From Paraspadella gotoi (lineage: Eukaryota > Chaetognatha), in the NCBI GenBank assembly GCA_051294375.1, contig CM119271.1:16454212-16518211 (forward strand): a DNA stretch of 64,000 nt, in the 5' to 3' direction. The position numbers were made by a program, and so were the translations under genes. This document shows positions 46,976 to 59,300 of this stretch, piece after piece. The notes beneath the pieces were generated by a model. The model had not been told where the DNA came from. It did no database searches and saw only the letters and a program-made list of their open reading frames with translations. Positions within the stretch are counted from its first letter, which is position 1. Every line of letters starts with the position of its first letter.

Positions 46976-48328
46976 AAAATAAACTATTTACTTCTTAATG
47001 TATATCTATATACTAGAGTAGCTATGATTGGTGTATAATTTCAAAAACTGCTTATCAGGCACAGTAAAAAAAGTATCTTTTATATTTTTTTTAATTAAGC
47101 CTCGCACCAAAATAGGCGTATAAAAGTATATTCAACAGGTACAATTTTCTCCAAGACCACTGTAAAAAATGTAACAAAATAAATTTACATAAAACTATTA
47201 TAAGTAAATTGGAAAAATTCCTGGAGATCGGAAAAGTGGAAGGTAAACAAAATTATTTATAGTGCGTAAACAAAAAGTCTGTCACCATAACAACAAAAAA
47301 GCCATTTAGAGGTGGAAGAATAAAATGATAAAAAAATGGGTGAGACAAAGTCATTTGAGATTATTTTTCATAGATGTACATTTTTTTACTCGCGTTTGAA
47401 AAATTAAAAACGATGTGAAAAATACTATAATTTATGTACATACAAGTGTTTATGTATGTATTTACATGTTTATGCTCATGAGCATACATACGTCACGAAT
47501 TTTTTAATTGAGATTGTAATTAAAAATAGTATAGTAAGTTTCAATCCTCTCTATTTTTTCAAACATTTCAAACAATATTATAATAAACAGATTTTTCCTC
47601 TCCAAATCGTTTATGAAAAAAAGAGGGTACAACTCGGTGCCAAAAATATTTGAGCAAATTCAGGCATTTGATTTTTTTTTTTGGGGGGGGGGTTCGGTAG
47701 CGACTACCCAGGGCTTAAAATCGCCCAAAAATGTTTTATGGAATGTAAAAGACTGTGAATTTAATGTACAAATGACCCTCGCTTAAAAAGTGTAAAAAAT
47801 GTTGTTAAAACCTTTTTTTAAGAATCAGGCTGAGAACTTTATCTATTATTTACAGAAAATCGTTAATGTTTTGGAGTTCCTGAAAAAGTTGCACTTCCAA
47901 GGAATAATTACTTCTGCAGTTGAGTGTAAATTGTAAATTGTAAAGAAATATACATTGTCCTTAACCAAGAGTATATTGTAAAGAAATATACATTGTCCTT
48001 AACCAGGTAGAACGAAAAAAAAGGAATGTCATGTAAATAATCGCACGTAGTTAATTTGAGAATATAACCAAAAAGTCGCCAAGAAAATTGCTTGAAAAAA
48101 ATTGCTTGCCGTTTTGATTGATTTGACTCGTTTCCTCGTACTAATAGTACTACTAATAGTACTGCTAATAGTACTAATAGTACTACTATTTCCTCATCTT
48201 CCTTCTCCTAATTATTTACCTCTTCATCCTCCTCTTGCTTTTCCTCTTCCTCCTCCTATTCATTTTCCTCTTCAACCTCCTCTTCCTTTATCTCTTCCTC
48301 CCATTTCCTCCTCCTCCTCCTCCCTCCT

Positions 48329-51300
48329 TCAGCAAGTCGTGGTGACTCCCTTCTTCCGGAACCGTTCGTCCGCAAAGGCAGATGGATCGAGCGATTGAGG
48401 CTGAGGATTAGTGTCAACTCTGAACAAATCCTCGTCTACAGTATCCATGGAAACGCGGTCACCGTCCTGAAGCGGCGAGGGGGAGAAGGAATGGACGGAG
48501 GGGCAATAATTATATTTTTTGGAAAGTTATTCAAGCATAATTGATAAATTTTATTGAAAAATACACAACTTTAATCTTTAAAAAATAATAATCTAAAAAG
48601 TTTTTGAGGTAATTATTCAGATGAGACCGGGTATAATTAATTAATAAAAAGTCTACAACCGACATCAGCATTTTCGAAACTTTTCCATTAATCTCGACTG
48701 ACCGACTTTCCCATCATTGCCACTTTTCCCATATCTCGACTGACCGACTTTCCCATCTATCCCACTTTTCCAATCTCTCGTGAAATCTCGACTGACCGAC
48801 TTTCCCATCTATGCCACTTTTCCCATAATCTCGACTGACCGACTTTCCCATCTATCCCACTTTTCCCATTATCTCGACTGACCGACTTTCCCATCTATGC
48901 ACTTTTTTCATTATCTCGACTGACCGACTTTCCCATCTATGCCACCTGCCAAATGACGTTCGGTTTCCCAGATTCAAGATCACCGTCTTCCTTTGGGTTT
49001 TTGTTGACGTCATTGCCGTCTGCTCCAGTGGCAACAGTGTTGGTGGAGCCGGCGTTAGTCTAATAGTGGAGTGGGAAGGTGGAGTGGGGAGGAGGAGCAA
49101 GGATTGAAGCCGATTATGAAGCGCAATCGTGGAATAGACAACCTTAAACTCATTAGCATATTGTATTATTCACAAGGATGTTTTTAAATTTTAAATATAA
49201 TTTTATTTATAATTAATCTCATGTAATAGTTTTTATTTTAATGCTCTCGATATACACATCTTATATAGTGTTTTTCGGATTTCTGAGAATTTTGAGAATT
49301 AAAAAACACATATTTCGACTCAAACTCGTTGTTTGTAACAAATAAAAACCATGAAACGGCTTTGAACCTGGCGTGGGGGGTCGCTATGCCCCCCAAGCCG
49401 TCCTCACGCTTTCCGTAGAGCAAGTACCTGGTTGGGAATGATCCCGATTCCTGGTTTATTCCCAAACTTTGCCTCTATCACCATGCCCACTGCCCAGTCC
49501 CAAACTTTCCCCGTCCCCACCCACAAACCCATCTTCCCCTCGCCCCCTTCCAAACACCTTATACGTCCCCCATCTCATCTCCTCCACTTTTCCGATGCAT
49601 CCGGCGCAGCAAGCAATGGTCTTCAACTTCTTCATCACGATGTTATCCTTCACCGCGCAGCAGACGACGATGATGACGACGATGGCGATGATGACGAAGA
49701 TGATGACGATGATCCATCCTAGACATAGACATAACCGATGAAAATTAATTGCTAATCTGTACAGTGTCATCAGCATAGGAAATAAATATTTTGTTCTGAG
49801 GGTACTAGTCTAATTAAAAGTTTTATATTACTACGTACGTACGTACTATATAATCAAAATATTTTTAAATCTTAAAATTTAAAGTATTAAAAGTTTTCTT
49901 ACTGGAAATTTAAAAAAATGATAAAATCATAGAAAGATGATATGTTGATGATGACTTATATATTTTTATAAGTTTATATTACTTTTCTTATTTATGACCC
50001 ACTTATTATCAAACTATTGAAAAAATAATTATGTAGTTTATGTAGAGAACTTTTTAAAAAGCAACCTAAATCCGGTTTTAAAAATTTAATTTAATCGAAG
50101 AAAAACTTTTTGTCTTTCCCAGCTTTTTTAAAATGTATAAAATTATAAACTATAAATTTTCATTTGAGCAGCTGTACTCACTTCAAATTTTTGACTCACC
50201 CCATTGAGTCAGGCTATCTCAGGGAGGTGGGTAATCTCTGTCTTCTTACTTAATTCTAAAATTAAAAGATGGTAATCAAATTTTGTATTGAACCTTTTGT
50301 GCTCTATCAGAATCTATCAAAAAAATTTAAGATTTTTTTTAAAAAACTTTTTCTCGTTATAACTATATAAATATAGTAATATTGTAATTTTGATACCAAC
50401 AATAAAAGCATTAAAATCGAACTTTAAAAAAAAATCTTTTTTTACCTGAAAGTAGACTTCCAGACTAAACTTTTAAACCCCAGTCCCTTTTGATTTTAAT
50501 TTCATTATAGATATAATCTACCGATAGGAACTGCTTGCGAGGACGGGTCCGTGGGTGAAATAGTCGTCGGGCGTAACGTTACGCGGCACGGCGTTGGAGC
50601 GGCGTCGTTTTCAAAGACGGAGGCGTTGACGACGCCGCAAGTGTAGACGAGCTCTTCGTTGGCGACGCCGGTCGGGGAGAGACGGACGTACTTTAGGGGG
50701 AGAAAGAGAAGGCCGATAAATGAAGGAAGTTGACCGAAAGCTCGCAGGGTTTTGTTATGAAATTGGTACAACCAATATAAAAATTATCCATTCATTTAAT
50801 AAATAAGCTATCTTGCCCCTGACTTTGGATAGGCTTTGGTGGTTTAAGGCCTCCATCACTCTTACGAGATAATGACATAGCAGGTCCCTGCAAGCTTTCA
50901 ATCAAGACTCTCTCTCAGTCTCGTTTATTCACTCCCTTTGTTATTATCTCCTTAGAGAGATGAAGGCATAAATTTACCTCAATCTGTCAAAAGTTAGGCA
51001 ATAAAATAGCTTATTTATTGAATGACATGATAATTTTTGTATTAGGTGTACCAATTTTATAAAAGTCAGCGCCTTGTATTTGGAAAGGGGGGAATGGGAT
51101 GATGCTCATCAAAAGCATGCGAGGTTTTGGGGCTCTTTTTTCCAAAAGGGTCTCATATCTGTTCCTTAATCCCTGTACTTAAGCTTCAACCCTATAAATA
51201 GAATGAAACGGAAAAAATGTAGATATAATTAACGAAATAATCTTACCTTTCGCTCATTGTTGTTCGATGTCATCATTGAAAAGTTAACATTTTTCCACTC

Positions 51301-52481
51301 CAGTTGAACAACGTTGCCTTGTGACCCGGACCAGGGCAGCGAACAACCCAGCATGATGTTTTCAAGCAGTTCATTGGCACTCACATCCTTTTCGAACTGG
51401 TTCTGCGGCGGCTCCCCTGTAATTAGGATAAATAAAGTAGTTGAAGTTATTAGATAATAATGCTTAAAAGATAATGATAATAATAAATTATTTATATCAT
51501 CTTAGGGCATACGTTTTTTGGATCATTGATTGTATCATTTTCTAAAAGGGCCCCTTAATTAAAAATTTTCGAATTATTTGCGAAAAAAAGTAATAGGAAA
51601 TAGATATAAATAGATATACAACAAATAGGAGGGATTTTCAGTACAAAACGAATTCGATTTCACATAAAGATCTGTAATCGCCGAACGTGGTAAGTCCTCA
51701 CTTCAAACTTACCATTAACGTCGCAGAGAACACTCGGCGCGTAAGAGTTCACGTCGAAAGTTTCTCTGGGCGCCGCTTCAATCTCGCTCGTATCTTCCCA
51801 CGAGCAGTGATACGTCCCCGCGACCTCCTTCACATCCTCGGCCGAGTTCACTTCCTTCGTGAATGTTCTCGATCCCGTGAGGTTGGCCGAGACGTCGTTG
51901 TTCTTAAAAGTGACGCGCGGAGTCAGAAAAGGATTTTTGTGCGAACATTCGAAAGAGATTCGCCCGACGAAATGTTTGTAGTGATAATCCGGCGCCAAAT
52001 CGAAATTTTGAACGAAGACTCCAGCGTCAATGACATCGAAAGGTTCGTAGACTTTAATCTTTAGCGAAGTGAGACTTCTTCTCCGAAAGAACACTTTGCT
52101 CAACGAGTCGCTTGAGCAATTGTGAATTTCGAGACCCGAGCTGGAGCCGCTGACGTATTGGATGTCGAAGCATCTGTCTTTATCCCTGACGGCATTCTTG
52201 TAGAAACTAACTTCTGTGATTTCGTTAAGCAACTTGTCTCTTCCCAGACCGAATTCGCAAAACTCGCCGTCTCTCCCAGTCTCCTTGACGTTTGTGTTGG
52301 CGGTGAAGATTTCAATGTGGAGACCGTCTTTGATGACCGATGGTTGGACGCTTTCTTCCTCCGCGTTTGGTCCGCAGACGTCAAACTTATTATTCTCTGC
52401 GACGACGACGACGACGACGACAGCGAAATGTAAGACAACAATGGAAAAGTTAAAAATCGATGAGAGTTTTCCGGTTGGCAT
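48329..52481 (-). CDS. Type I membrane protein with Ig-like extracellular region
   Basis: Six exons: 51713-52481 (ATG at 52479-52481), 51247-51416, 50522-50690, 49428-49718, 48946-49059, 48329-48466 (TGA at 48329). About 549 residues. An N-terminal signal peptide (hydrophobic VVLHFAVVVVVVVA, about residues 15-29) precedes an ectodomain with paired Cys, including the Ig-like F-strand pattern GTYHCSW, and a second Ig-like unit (LGCSLPW ... LEWKN ... LVYTCGVVNAS). N-glycosylation sequons NCS, NLT, NFS and NAS are present. Exon 4 encodes the transmembrane helix (IIVIIFVIIAIVVIIVVCC) and a Lys/Cys-rich juxtamembrane part; exons 5-6 encode a polar, acidic tail. Exon 4 as written is one base too long: dropping one G from a homopolymer restores a frame that joins exon 5 in phase 0. 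Probable cell-surface receptor or adhesion protein; no specific family recognised. Confidence 0.75.
48685..48945. repeat. ~43-bp intronic minisatellite
   Basis: Five to six units of TCTCGACTGACCGACTTTCC plus a variable CCATCTATGCCACTTTT part, filling the intron directly next to the exon 5 donor at 48945. Confidence 0.9.
50755..51064. mobile_element. MITE in intron 2 of the Ig-like gene
   Basis: Terminal inverted repeats of about 80 bp (TTATGAAATTGGTACAACCA at the left; TGTACCAATTTTATAAAA at the right); a member of the 17279 family. Confidence 0.85.
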
Positions 52482-53179
52482 CTTTTTTGTCTTTTGTTCT
52501 CGAATTAAATATGATTTTTAATTTTAAAATAATGTCTTCTAAAAAAAGAAAAAAAATGGAAATGTTCATTAAAACTATTTATAAAAAACTTGTCAAATTT
52601 TATTTTTAATGTTGTCTATAACATTTACAAATATTTAATCCCGTAAATCCTATAAAAAGGAAGAAAAGGTGTAAAACGTAAAATGGCATGAAGTTTAAAA
52701 AAGTAAAAAAAGAGCAAAGCAGAAATATGGAGCAGTTTAACAGTCGAAACTTATTATTTTTTGTTATTTTGGAATTCATATTTTGGCGTTCAATATTTCT
52801 TAAAATGACACTGAGCATCAAGGCTTCATTGAAGCTCTAGAGTTTAAAAGAGATATGAATTCATACACAAAATTTTAAAAAACTAAGTGATAAAACTAAA
52901 TGATAAAAGGTTCATACATATAATGGCAACCCTATTGGCAAAGACCGAAGATTTTTTGTTGGCAGCTGCGATGCAAAACTGAGAAAGAAAATGTCGCAAA
53001 AAATGGCACAAATTAAATTCGAGTTGAGAGGAGGAAATTTCGGAACGATGGACATCAGGTTGAACATTTTATTTTTTAACAAGTTTTTTAAAAAATGTAC
53101 TAACCTGTGGATAAAAAAAAAGAGGACAACCAAAAAACTTTCAAAGATAAATTAAGTTCATGAAAAAGAGAACAATTGA

Positions 53180-53390
53180 TGTTTGAAAGTCATGATTTTT
53201 TTTTAAAAAAATATTTATTCAAACTTCCATTTATTTGAAAGTAATGATTTTTTAAAAAAATATTTATTCAAACTTCCATCTATTTAAAAAAGTATTAATT
53301 TTTTTAAAAAAAATATTCATTCAAACTTCCATCTTTTTGAAAGTAATGATTTTTAAAAAAAAAATTTATTCAAACTGACCGCTCAGCAAA
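53180..53390. repeat. ~55-bp tandem repeat
   Basis: Four imperfect units of TTATTCAAACTTCCATTTAT plus GAAAGTAATGATTTTT. Confidence 0.85.
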
Positions 53391-53688
53391 AGAAAAATTG
53401 ATTACTGGTTTGTTGTAGTTCCTTACGACAAGAACGATTTTGTTTGAAACTCAAAAATTTCCTAATTTGTAATTTTTATCATTTTTAATTTGTAAGTTTT
53501 AATTGTTAATACAAGGTCCGTAATTTTTTGGCACGCCTCTGTATTTAATAAGTTTTCATGAGGACGATACATAAATATATTCATTACTTACATAAACACA
53601 AACATTAAAAATATCCATCGTTACGAAAATTGCCGTAGCACAAGTAAAAAATATATACTAATCGCTATATCGTTACAAAATAAATATA

Positions 53689-54134
53689 CAGGAGGTCCAG
53701 CTCTAATGGGACTAACTTCAAGTGAGACAGGACAAAAACGGTTTAGGATAAAGGGGAAGGGGGACAAGTTGGAAACTGGGCTAAATTTAATTTGATCGAT
53801 TTAAAAACGTCTGGAAAATCCAAGAGAAAATACTGTAATTAAAGCTTTTTGCATAACATGTCAAATATTTTTGCGCCGCTTGCTTAAAAAATTTTGAGAA
53901 ATTTTGCCGAAAATCAAGATGAAGGTTAGTGACAGAAATGAGAGCATTCCCAACGGGCACGGTCGGAAAAACATATGCTGCTTTCTCTGAATCTTTGGAG
54001 AAGATCTTGGTTGAAAAAGATAAATCTTTTTAATTGATTGAATTATCAATTGTACCAATTTTCATTCAATTATTTTTTTATTTACCCATCCAAACGATTT
54101 TTTAAAGTTAGTCCCAAATGAGCTGGACCCCCTG
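53689..54134. mobile_element. MITE with TA target duplication (446 bp)
   Basis: Terminal inverted repeats CAGGAGGTCCAGCTC...GGGACTAACTT and the reverse complement of CAGGGGGTCCAGCTCATTTG, with TA on both sides. It has no coding capacity, so it is a Tc1/mariner-type non-autonomous element. Confidence 0.85.
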
Positions 54135-54418
54135 TATTATATACTCTTAAAAGCATATAATGTGATAAACTAAATTCTAAGTTTGACCGGCGATTGTCCT
54201 GTTTATGCTCGTGCGAAATAAAAAATCGATAAATAATACAAAAAACTTTTTCGGAGAAAGCTAGTGGTTCAAATGTTACATTTTTAAGCACAATGTAAAA
54301 AAATGTAAAAATGTACACAAAAAACGAGAGTATTTTTAAACAGGCCCCGATTTATGACAGGAAGAATTTTTATTTAGACGCTATCGTCGTTTTTGTCACT
54401 CTCTCTCTCTCTCTCTCT

Positions 54419-56344
54419 TCACAACAAAAACAAATCACTCACACTTGTCACCTCCACCGTGACCTTTCCCGGTTTCGGCAAACCCTTTTCTCTCCACCTG
54501 CCCTCCAAATCGGCCGTGTACACTCTCGTATCGTCAGTGACCGGGCAAGGAAAGACCGCCTTGCCCATGTAAGAATCCTTGAGAAGGTTGCTGTTCCAAA
54601 CTTGGACTGTGATTGGACGAGAGGGAAAGCGACGATAGAAGATGAATTCTTCGCCGAATCCCGGGTTGAGGTTGTCCTTTTGTTTACATAACAAATTAAA
54701 TAATCATTCTTAAATTGGTAACACCAATTTCATAACAATATTATATTATAATTTATATAAATTTTATTTCTATTCAATCACACTGCCCACCATCTCCGAC
54801 CACACTGCCCATCATCTCCGACCACACTGCCCACTTACCTTGACCACCTCCGTCTCTACTTTCTCTCCACCCACGACGCCCTTCTCGCACTTGACTGCGC
54901 AATAAGGATCAGCGCCGCCGGAAGCGTCTTCCTTCTCCAACCCCATCGCGCTTACGACCTTTTGATGGGATTGAAGCAATCATTTATTCAATTATTTAAT
55001 TCTTGAATCATTCATTCCATTCATTAATTAAATGATTCAATTCTTCATTCGATCTTTCATTCATCCAGTCATTCATTCTTTCATTCACTCTTTCATTAAT
55101 TAATTCAATCATTATTACTTACCTTGACCCTCACGGCGGAGTTGTAATCCGGTCCGCAGAATTGGTGCCAAGCCTTGGACGGGTGATGCTCGATCAGGGC
55201 CATGGCGCTCGACCTTTTGTCGGTGTAGATGCGAAGAAGAAAATCACCCTGGAACAAATTGGGATTAGTATGAAAGGAAGGGCTAGGGTTAAACTCAATC
55301 ACTTAATGTTTTCAGAATTTGGATGCTTATATGTAGTGATTGATCGACTTGTCTGCCTTAGCGATTCTAGATCAGTCTAACTATATTCACATTAAGCTAT
55401 AAGCATTCCCAATGGCCATGCTAATAGTCTGATTCATTCAGCCCTGCTTGGTCCGACCACCGTAAGACCCCCAAGCATAACCGAGCATAACCTGTCCAAA
55501 GTTTATTAAATGAAATAATATTTTTTATACATTAGTTGTATAATAGTATAATAGTATAACAATATTCACACGCTATATAATCATATGATGAAAAAAGGAC
55601 TCCTACAGACCTCGTGACCCGGATCGAAGGTGCAGGGCACGACGACGTAGCGGCCCGCAGGAAAGCGGCGGCGCAGAAAGACGCTGCGAGAATTGACGTA
55701 AGTCGAGGCGGCGACCGTCTTTCCTATTTGATGGACGATCGAGCGTCGGTTCTTCTCCACCTATTTTTGGGGTAAGGAGAGTTGGGGAAGAGAGAATGGT
55801 GAGTTTAGGGCGGGGGGAGGGCGGGAGGGGGGAGAGAGAGGGAGAGAGAGAGGGGAACGGGAGCAGAGAGAGTGTAAAAAAGTGTAAAGGGCAAAAAGAA
55901 GAAGAAAGGGAAGGAAAGGAAAGGAAAGGATAGGAAAGAAAAAGATAGGTTAGAAAAGGTAGGAACTAGGAAAAGATTAAAAAAAGAAAAATGATGGAGA
56001 TTACAAGATGTGAAGAAAAGAAAAGAAAAGAAAAGAAAAGAAAAGAAAAGAAAAGAAAAGAAAAGAAAAGAAAAGAAAAGAAAAGAAAAGAAAAGAAAAG
56101 GAAAAGAAAAGAGAGAAGAGAAGAAAATCCTAACCTTCATGATGCTAAATCCCATGGAAAGGTTTCCCTCTTCACCAGACTTTCGATTCGCCCGTCGATC
56201 TCGTTGCTGCAAAGAAATCAGCACCAACTCCCCATTCTCGTCATTCTCTACGCAGCTGAAGGCGAACTGGGGATTCTTCAAGAACGTGTCTCGGTTGTTC
56301 GGGCAACCACCGGCTAAGTCTGGGCGCGTCCAAGAAGCTTTTGG

Positions 56345-56392
<48 letters not shown>

Positions 56393-59300
56393 GAGAGATG
56401 GGGAGGGAACAAGTTTGAGCAAACAACGTCGGATCTGTCCACGATCATTATCATTATCATAATTAATTAATTAATTAATTAATTAATTAATTAATTAATT
56501 AATATTAATTCAAGTTAATTAATTATTTGATTAATTAATAATTAATTTATTCAATTGAGTTATTTAATTAATTAGGAAATTAATTAATTAATTTGATCCG
56601 TAATGTTTGTTTTTTTTGCAGAATTTTCCAAACTTTGTTAAATCATAGTTTATCATAATTCGATGTTCTGACATGATAAAAGTGAATGCCCGACAAGATT
56701 GAGGGGGCGGACCAACGGACCGACAAAGTGAATTATAGAGTCAGGATCTGCTGAAAGCAGATCCGACTAAAAAGACAGGGAATAAGTAAAACTAAAAGGG
56801 ACAGAAAACTATTAAAATTAACAGTGAAAGTTTTAGTTTTATTAAGAAAGGCCGTTTAGCCCTTCCGGAAATAGGGATACTGAAGCCAGGTCGTCTGGGA
56901 GTTAATAAACTGGACTGAGAGTCTTGATTAAAAACTTTCAGGATCTTGCTATGTCATTATCTTGCTATGTCATTATCTTACTATGTCATTATCTTGCTAT
57001 GTCATTATCTTGCTATGTCATTATCTTGCTATTATGGTGGACTAAAATCCACCAACCGTTCATCAGCGGCCATTGGTGCCGGAGGCAAGTCATTCGCCTC
57101 CCAACCCAAAGATCCGGGGTTCTAGCCCGGTGGTCGTCTGGCAGTTAAGAGGGACGGGGCGCTTAACCCGCCTGTATCATGGTGTTACAGCTTGATCCGA
57201 AGCTCAGGGACTGCTTATATTGAACGGTTCTGTAATTAACACTTATCAATAATTACTGTCTCTTCACTATGTCATTATCTTGTAAGAGTCAGGGAGTCAA
57301 GATCGTCGAATTCTTATTACTAAAAATTCAGTCCTCCACTATGGAGGCTATAAACTACTGAAGCCTGTCCAGAGTTAGGGGTCAGATAGCTTATTTCTTA
57401 AATGAATGGATAATTTTTACATTGGTTGAACTAATTTCATAAAACTTAAACCAAAAAATGACAATAAAAAAATTAATGAAAAAATCCGGAGAAAATAACG
57501 AATGATTCAATAAAACAAATGCGTGTATGAGTGAGAGAAAGAGAAAAAGAAGAGAGAGAGAGAGAAAAGGTCGATGTGTCGTGAATTGTGAAGTTGAGAC
57601 GGAAGGAGAAGAGGAGGAAGAAGAGGAAGAAGAGGAGGAGGAAATAAAAAAGAAAGACAAAAAATTGATGCGATAATAACCAAATGATTGATGCAATGAT
57701 AACCAAATGATTGATGCGATGATAGTCATTCACTGATGCGATTATAGTCATTCATTGACGCGATGAATTATTCAACGTAAATAAAACAAACAAATGCGTG
57801 TATAAGTGAGAGAGAGAGAAAAAGAGAAGTTAAACCGCTGCAGAGCTAAAATCGGTTTTTTTAAATGAATCAGAAGTTGCAGCGCATGACAAAAGAAAAA
57901 TAAATATATATATAATTTAAAGAAATAAAAGAAAGACAAAAAATGTTACAATTGTTTACAATCGTATTTAAATATTGTATACAATTGTAATTAAAAGAGA
58001 AAAGAGAGCTTCATACACCCAAATTTAATTATAAAAAAGGCGATCGATAATTTGTAACGACGACGACGACGACGCCTAAGCTACGCCACTTATGCCCAAA
58101 AGCGTTACTAGCGATTGCTACGATAAAAAAGCGTGACGCCGACGCAGACAACGACAACGATTACGACAACGACGACGACGACACAAAGAAGCTAAAGCGA
58201 TCCAAAATCTAGCCAAGACCGGCTTAAGCCCGTCTGGCGAGATAACAACAATCTCTCCCCTTTATTCCTTTTCGTTCACCTGAGAAACAATACTCGAAGA
58301 AATTCCTTTCAAAAGAAAGAAAGGAAGTGTTGACGACTCGACAAACAGCGACATCAGTAAATGCGGAGACGAAATCGTCAAACGACATCCAGAACTCTCC
58401 ATTGTCCTCAAAGGAAAGATCGAGTTTGGCTTTTTCTGAGTCGGAGATCTTGTTCCATCTTAAGATAAAAGGGTCGTGTGGCAAATAAACGACTTAATAT
58501 CGACTTCAAATGAGTCAAAATGGAGGTGGGATTCAAAAAAATGAGCTCCTGGCGATTCCGAAATGAATTCACTTTGAACATATGATGCGTTTTACGCCAT
58601 ATATTATATTATATTTATATTACTATGCATAGTAATATAAAAGAAAAGAAAACTATCTGAAGCGAAAACAAAAAATTCAATAGAAATAATTTTGTAATTT
58701 AAACTTGTTTCCAAATAAAAAAAAACTTATAAAACCAAAACAATAAATTATTATGCGACAGAAACGATTTTATTAATATGTCTCTGTATTGAATTTCTGA
58801 AAAAGTTTCGAGTAAGATTGATACACATTTTTTAAATTGATATTACTGCAGACTGAAAAGGGGAGGGAGGGAGAGAAAAAGAGAGAGACAGAGAGAGAGA
58901 CTCATTTTGCCCCTACCTTTCATCGCCGTCAGAGAATGACCCATTCCACTCTTTCTGACCCCAAGGATTTCGTAGTCGAATCATATCAAGTTTTTCTCCT
59001 CCACCAAAAAGACCAAAAAGCCCAGAGTCGCCGCCTGTGGAAATCTGAAAAGAACACAAAATATCATTTGCATATTACAGTAAAAACTTGTTGGTAAGTT
59101 TTGGCCTCCAAACGACCTTATTAGGAAATTGTCTATGTTTCGCCAACTTTTCTATGCATAATTATTATTTTAGGCTAAAGAAGAACAAAAATTAATTCGA
59201 AAAAATTATCTTGGGTTATGTTTAAAATAATTAATGTGGAGTATAAGAGAAAAAATCATTACCACGTAGAAATCTTAACGCTTTTCCGAATTAATTAAAT

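Larger units (their letters stand above)
45193..48328. other. Intergenic region between VMAT and the Ig-like gene
   Basis: Contains the SINEs listed separately, a T/G homopolymer run (47671-47692), a duplicated AAATATACATTGTCCTTAACCA block (47945-48005), an ACTAATAGT array (48137-48190) and a CCT-rich tract before 48328. No gene is seen in 46980-48090. Confidence 0.6.
52482..54418. other. Intergenic region between the Ig-like gene and the calpain gene
   Basis: AT-rich. The 5' flank of the Ig-like gene is 52482 onward; no promoter motif can be asserted. It contains a 55-bp tandem repeat and one MITE, listed separately. Confidence 0.6.
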
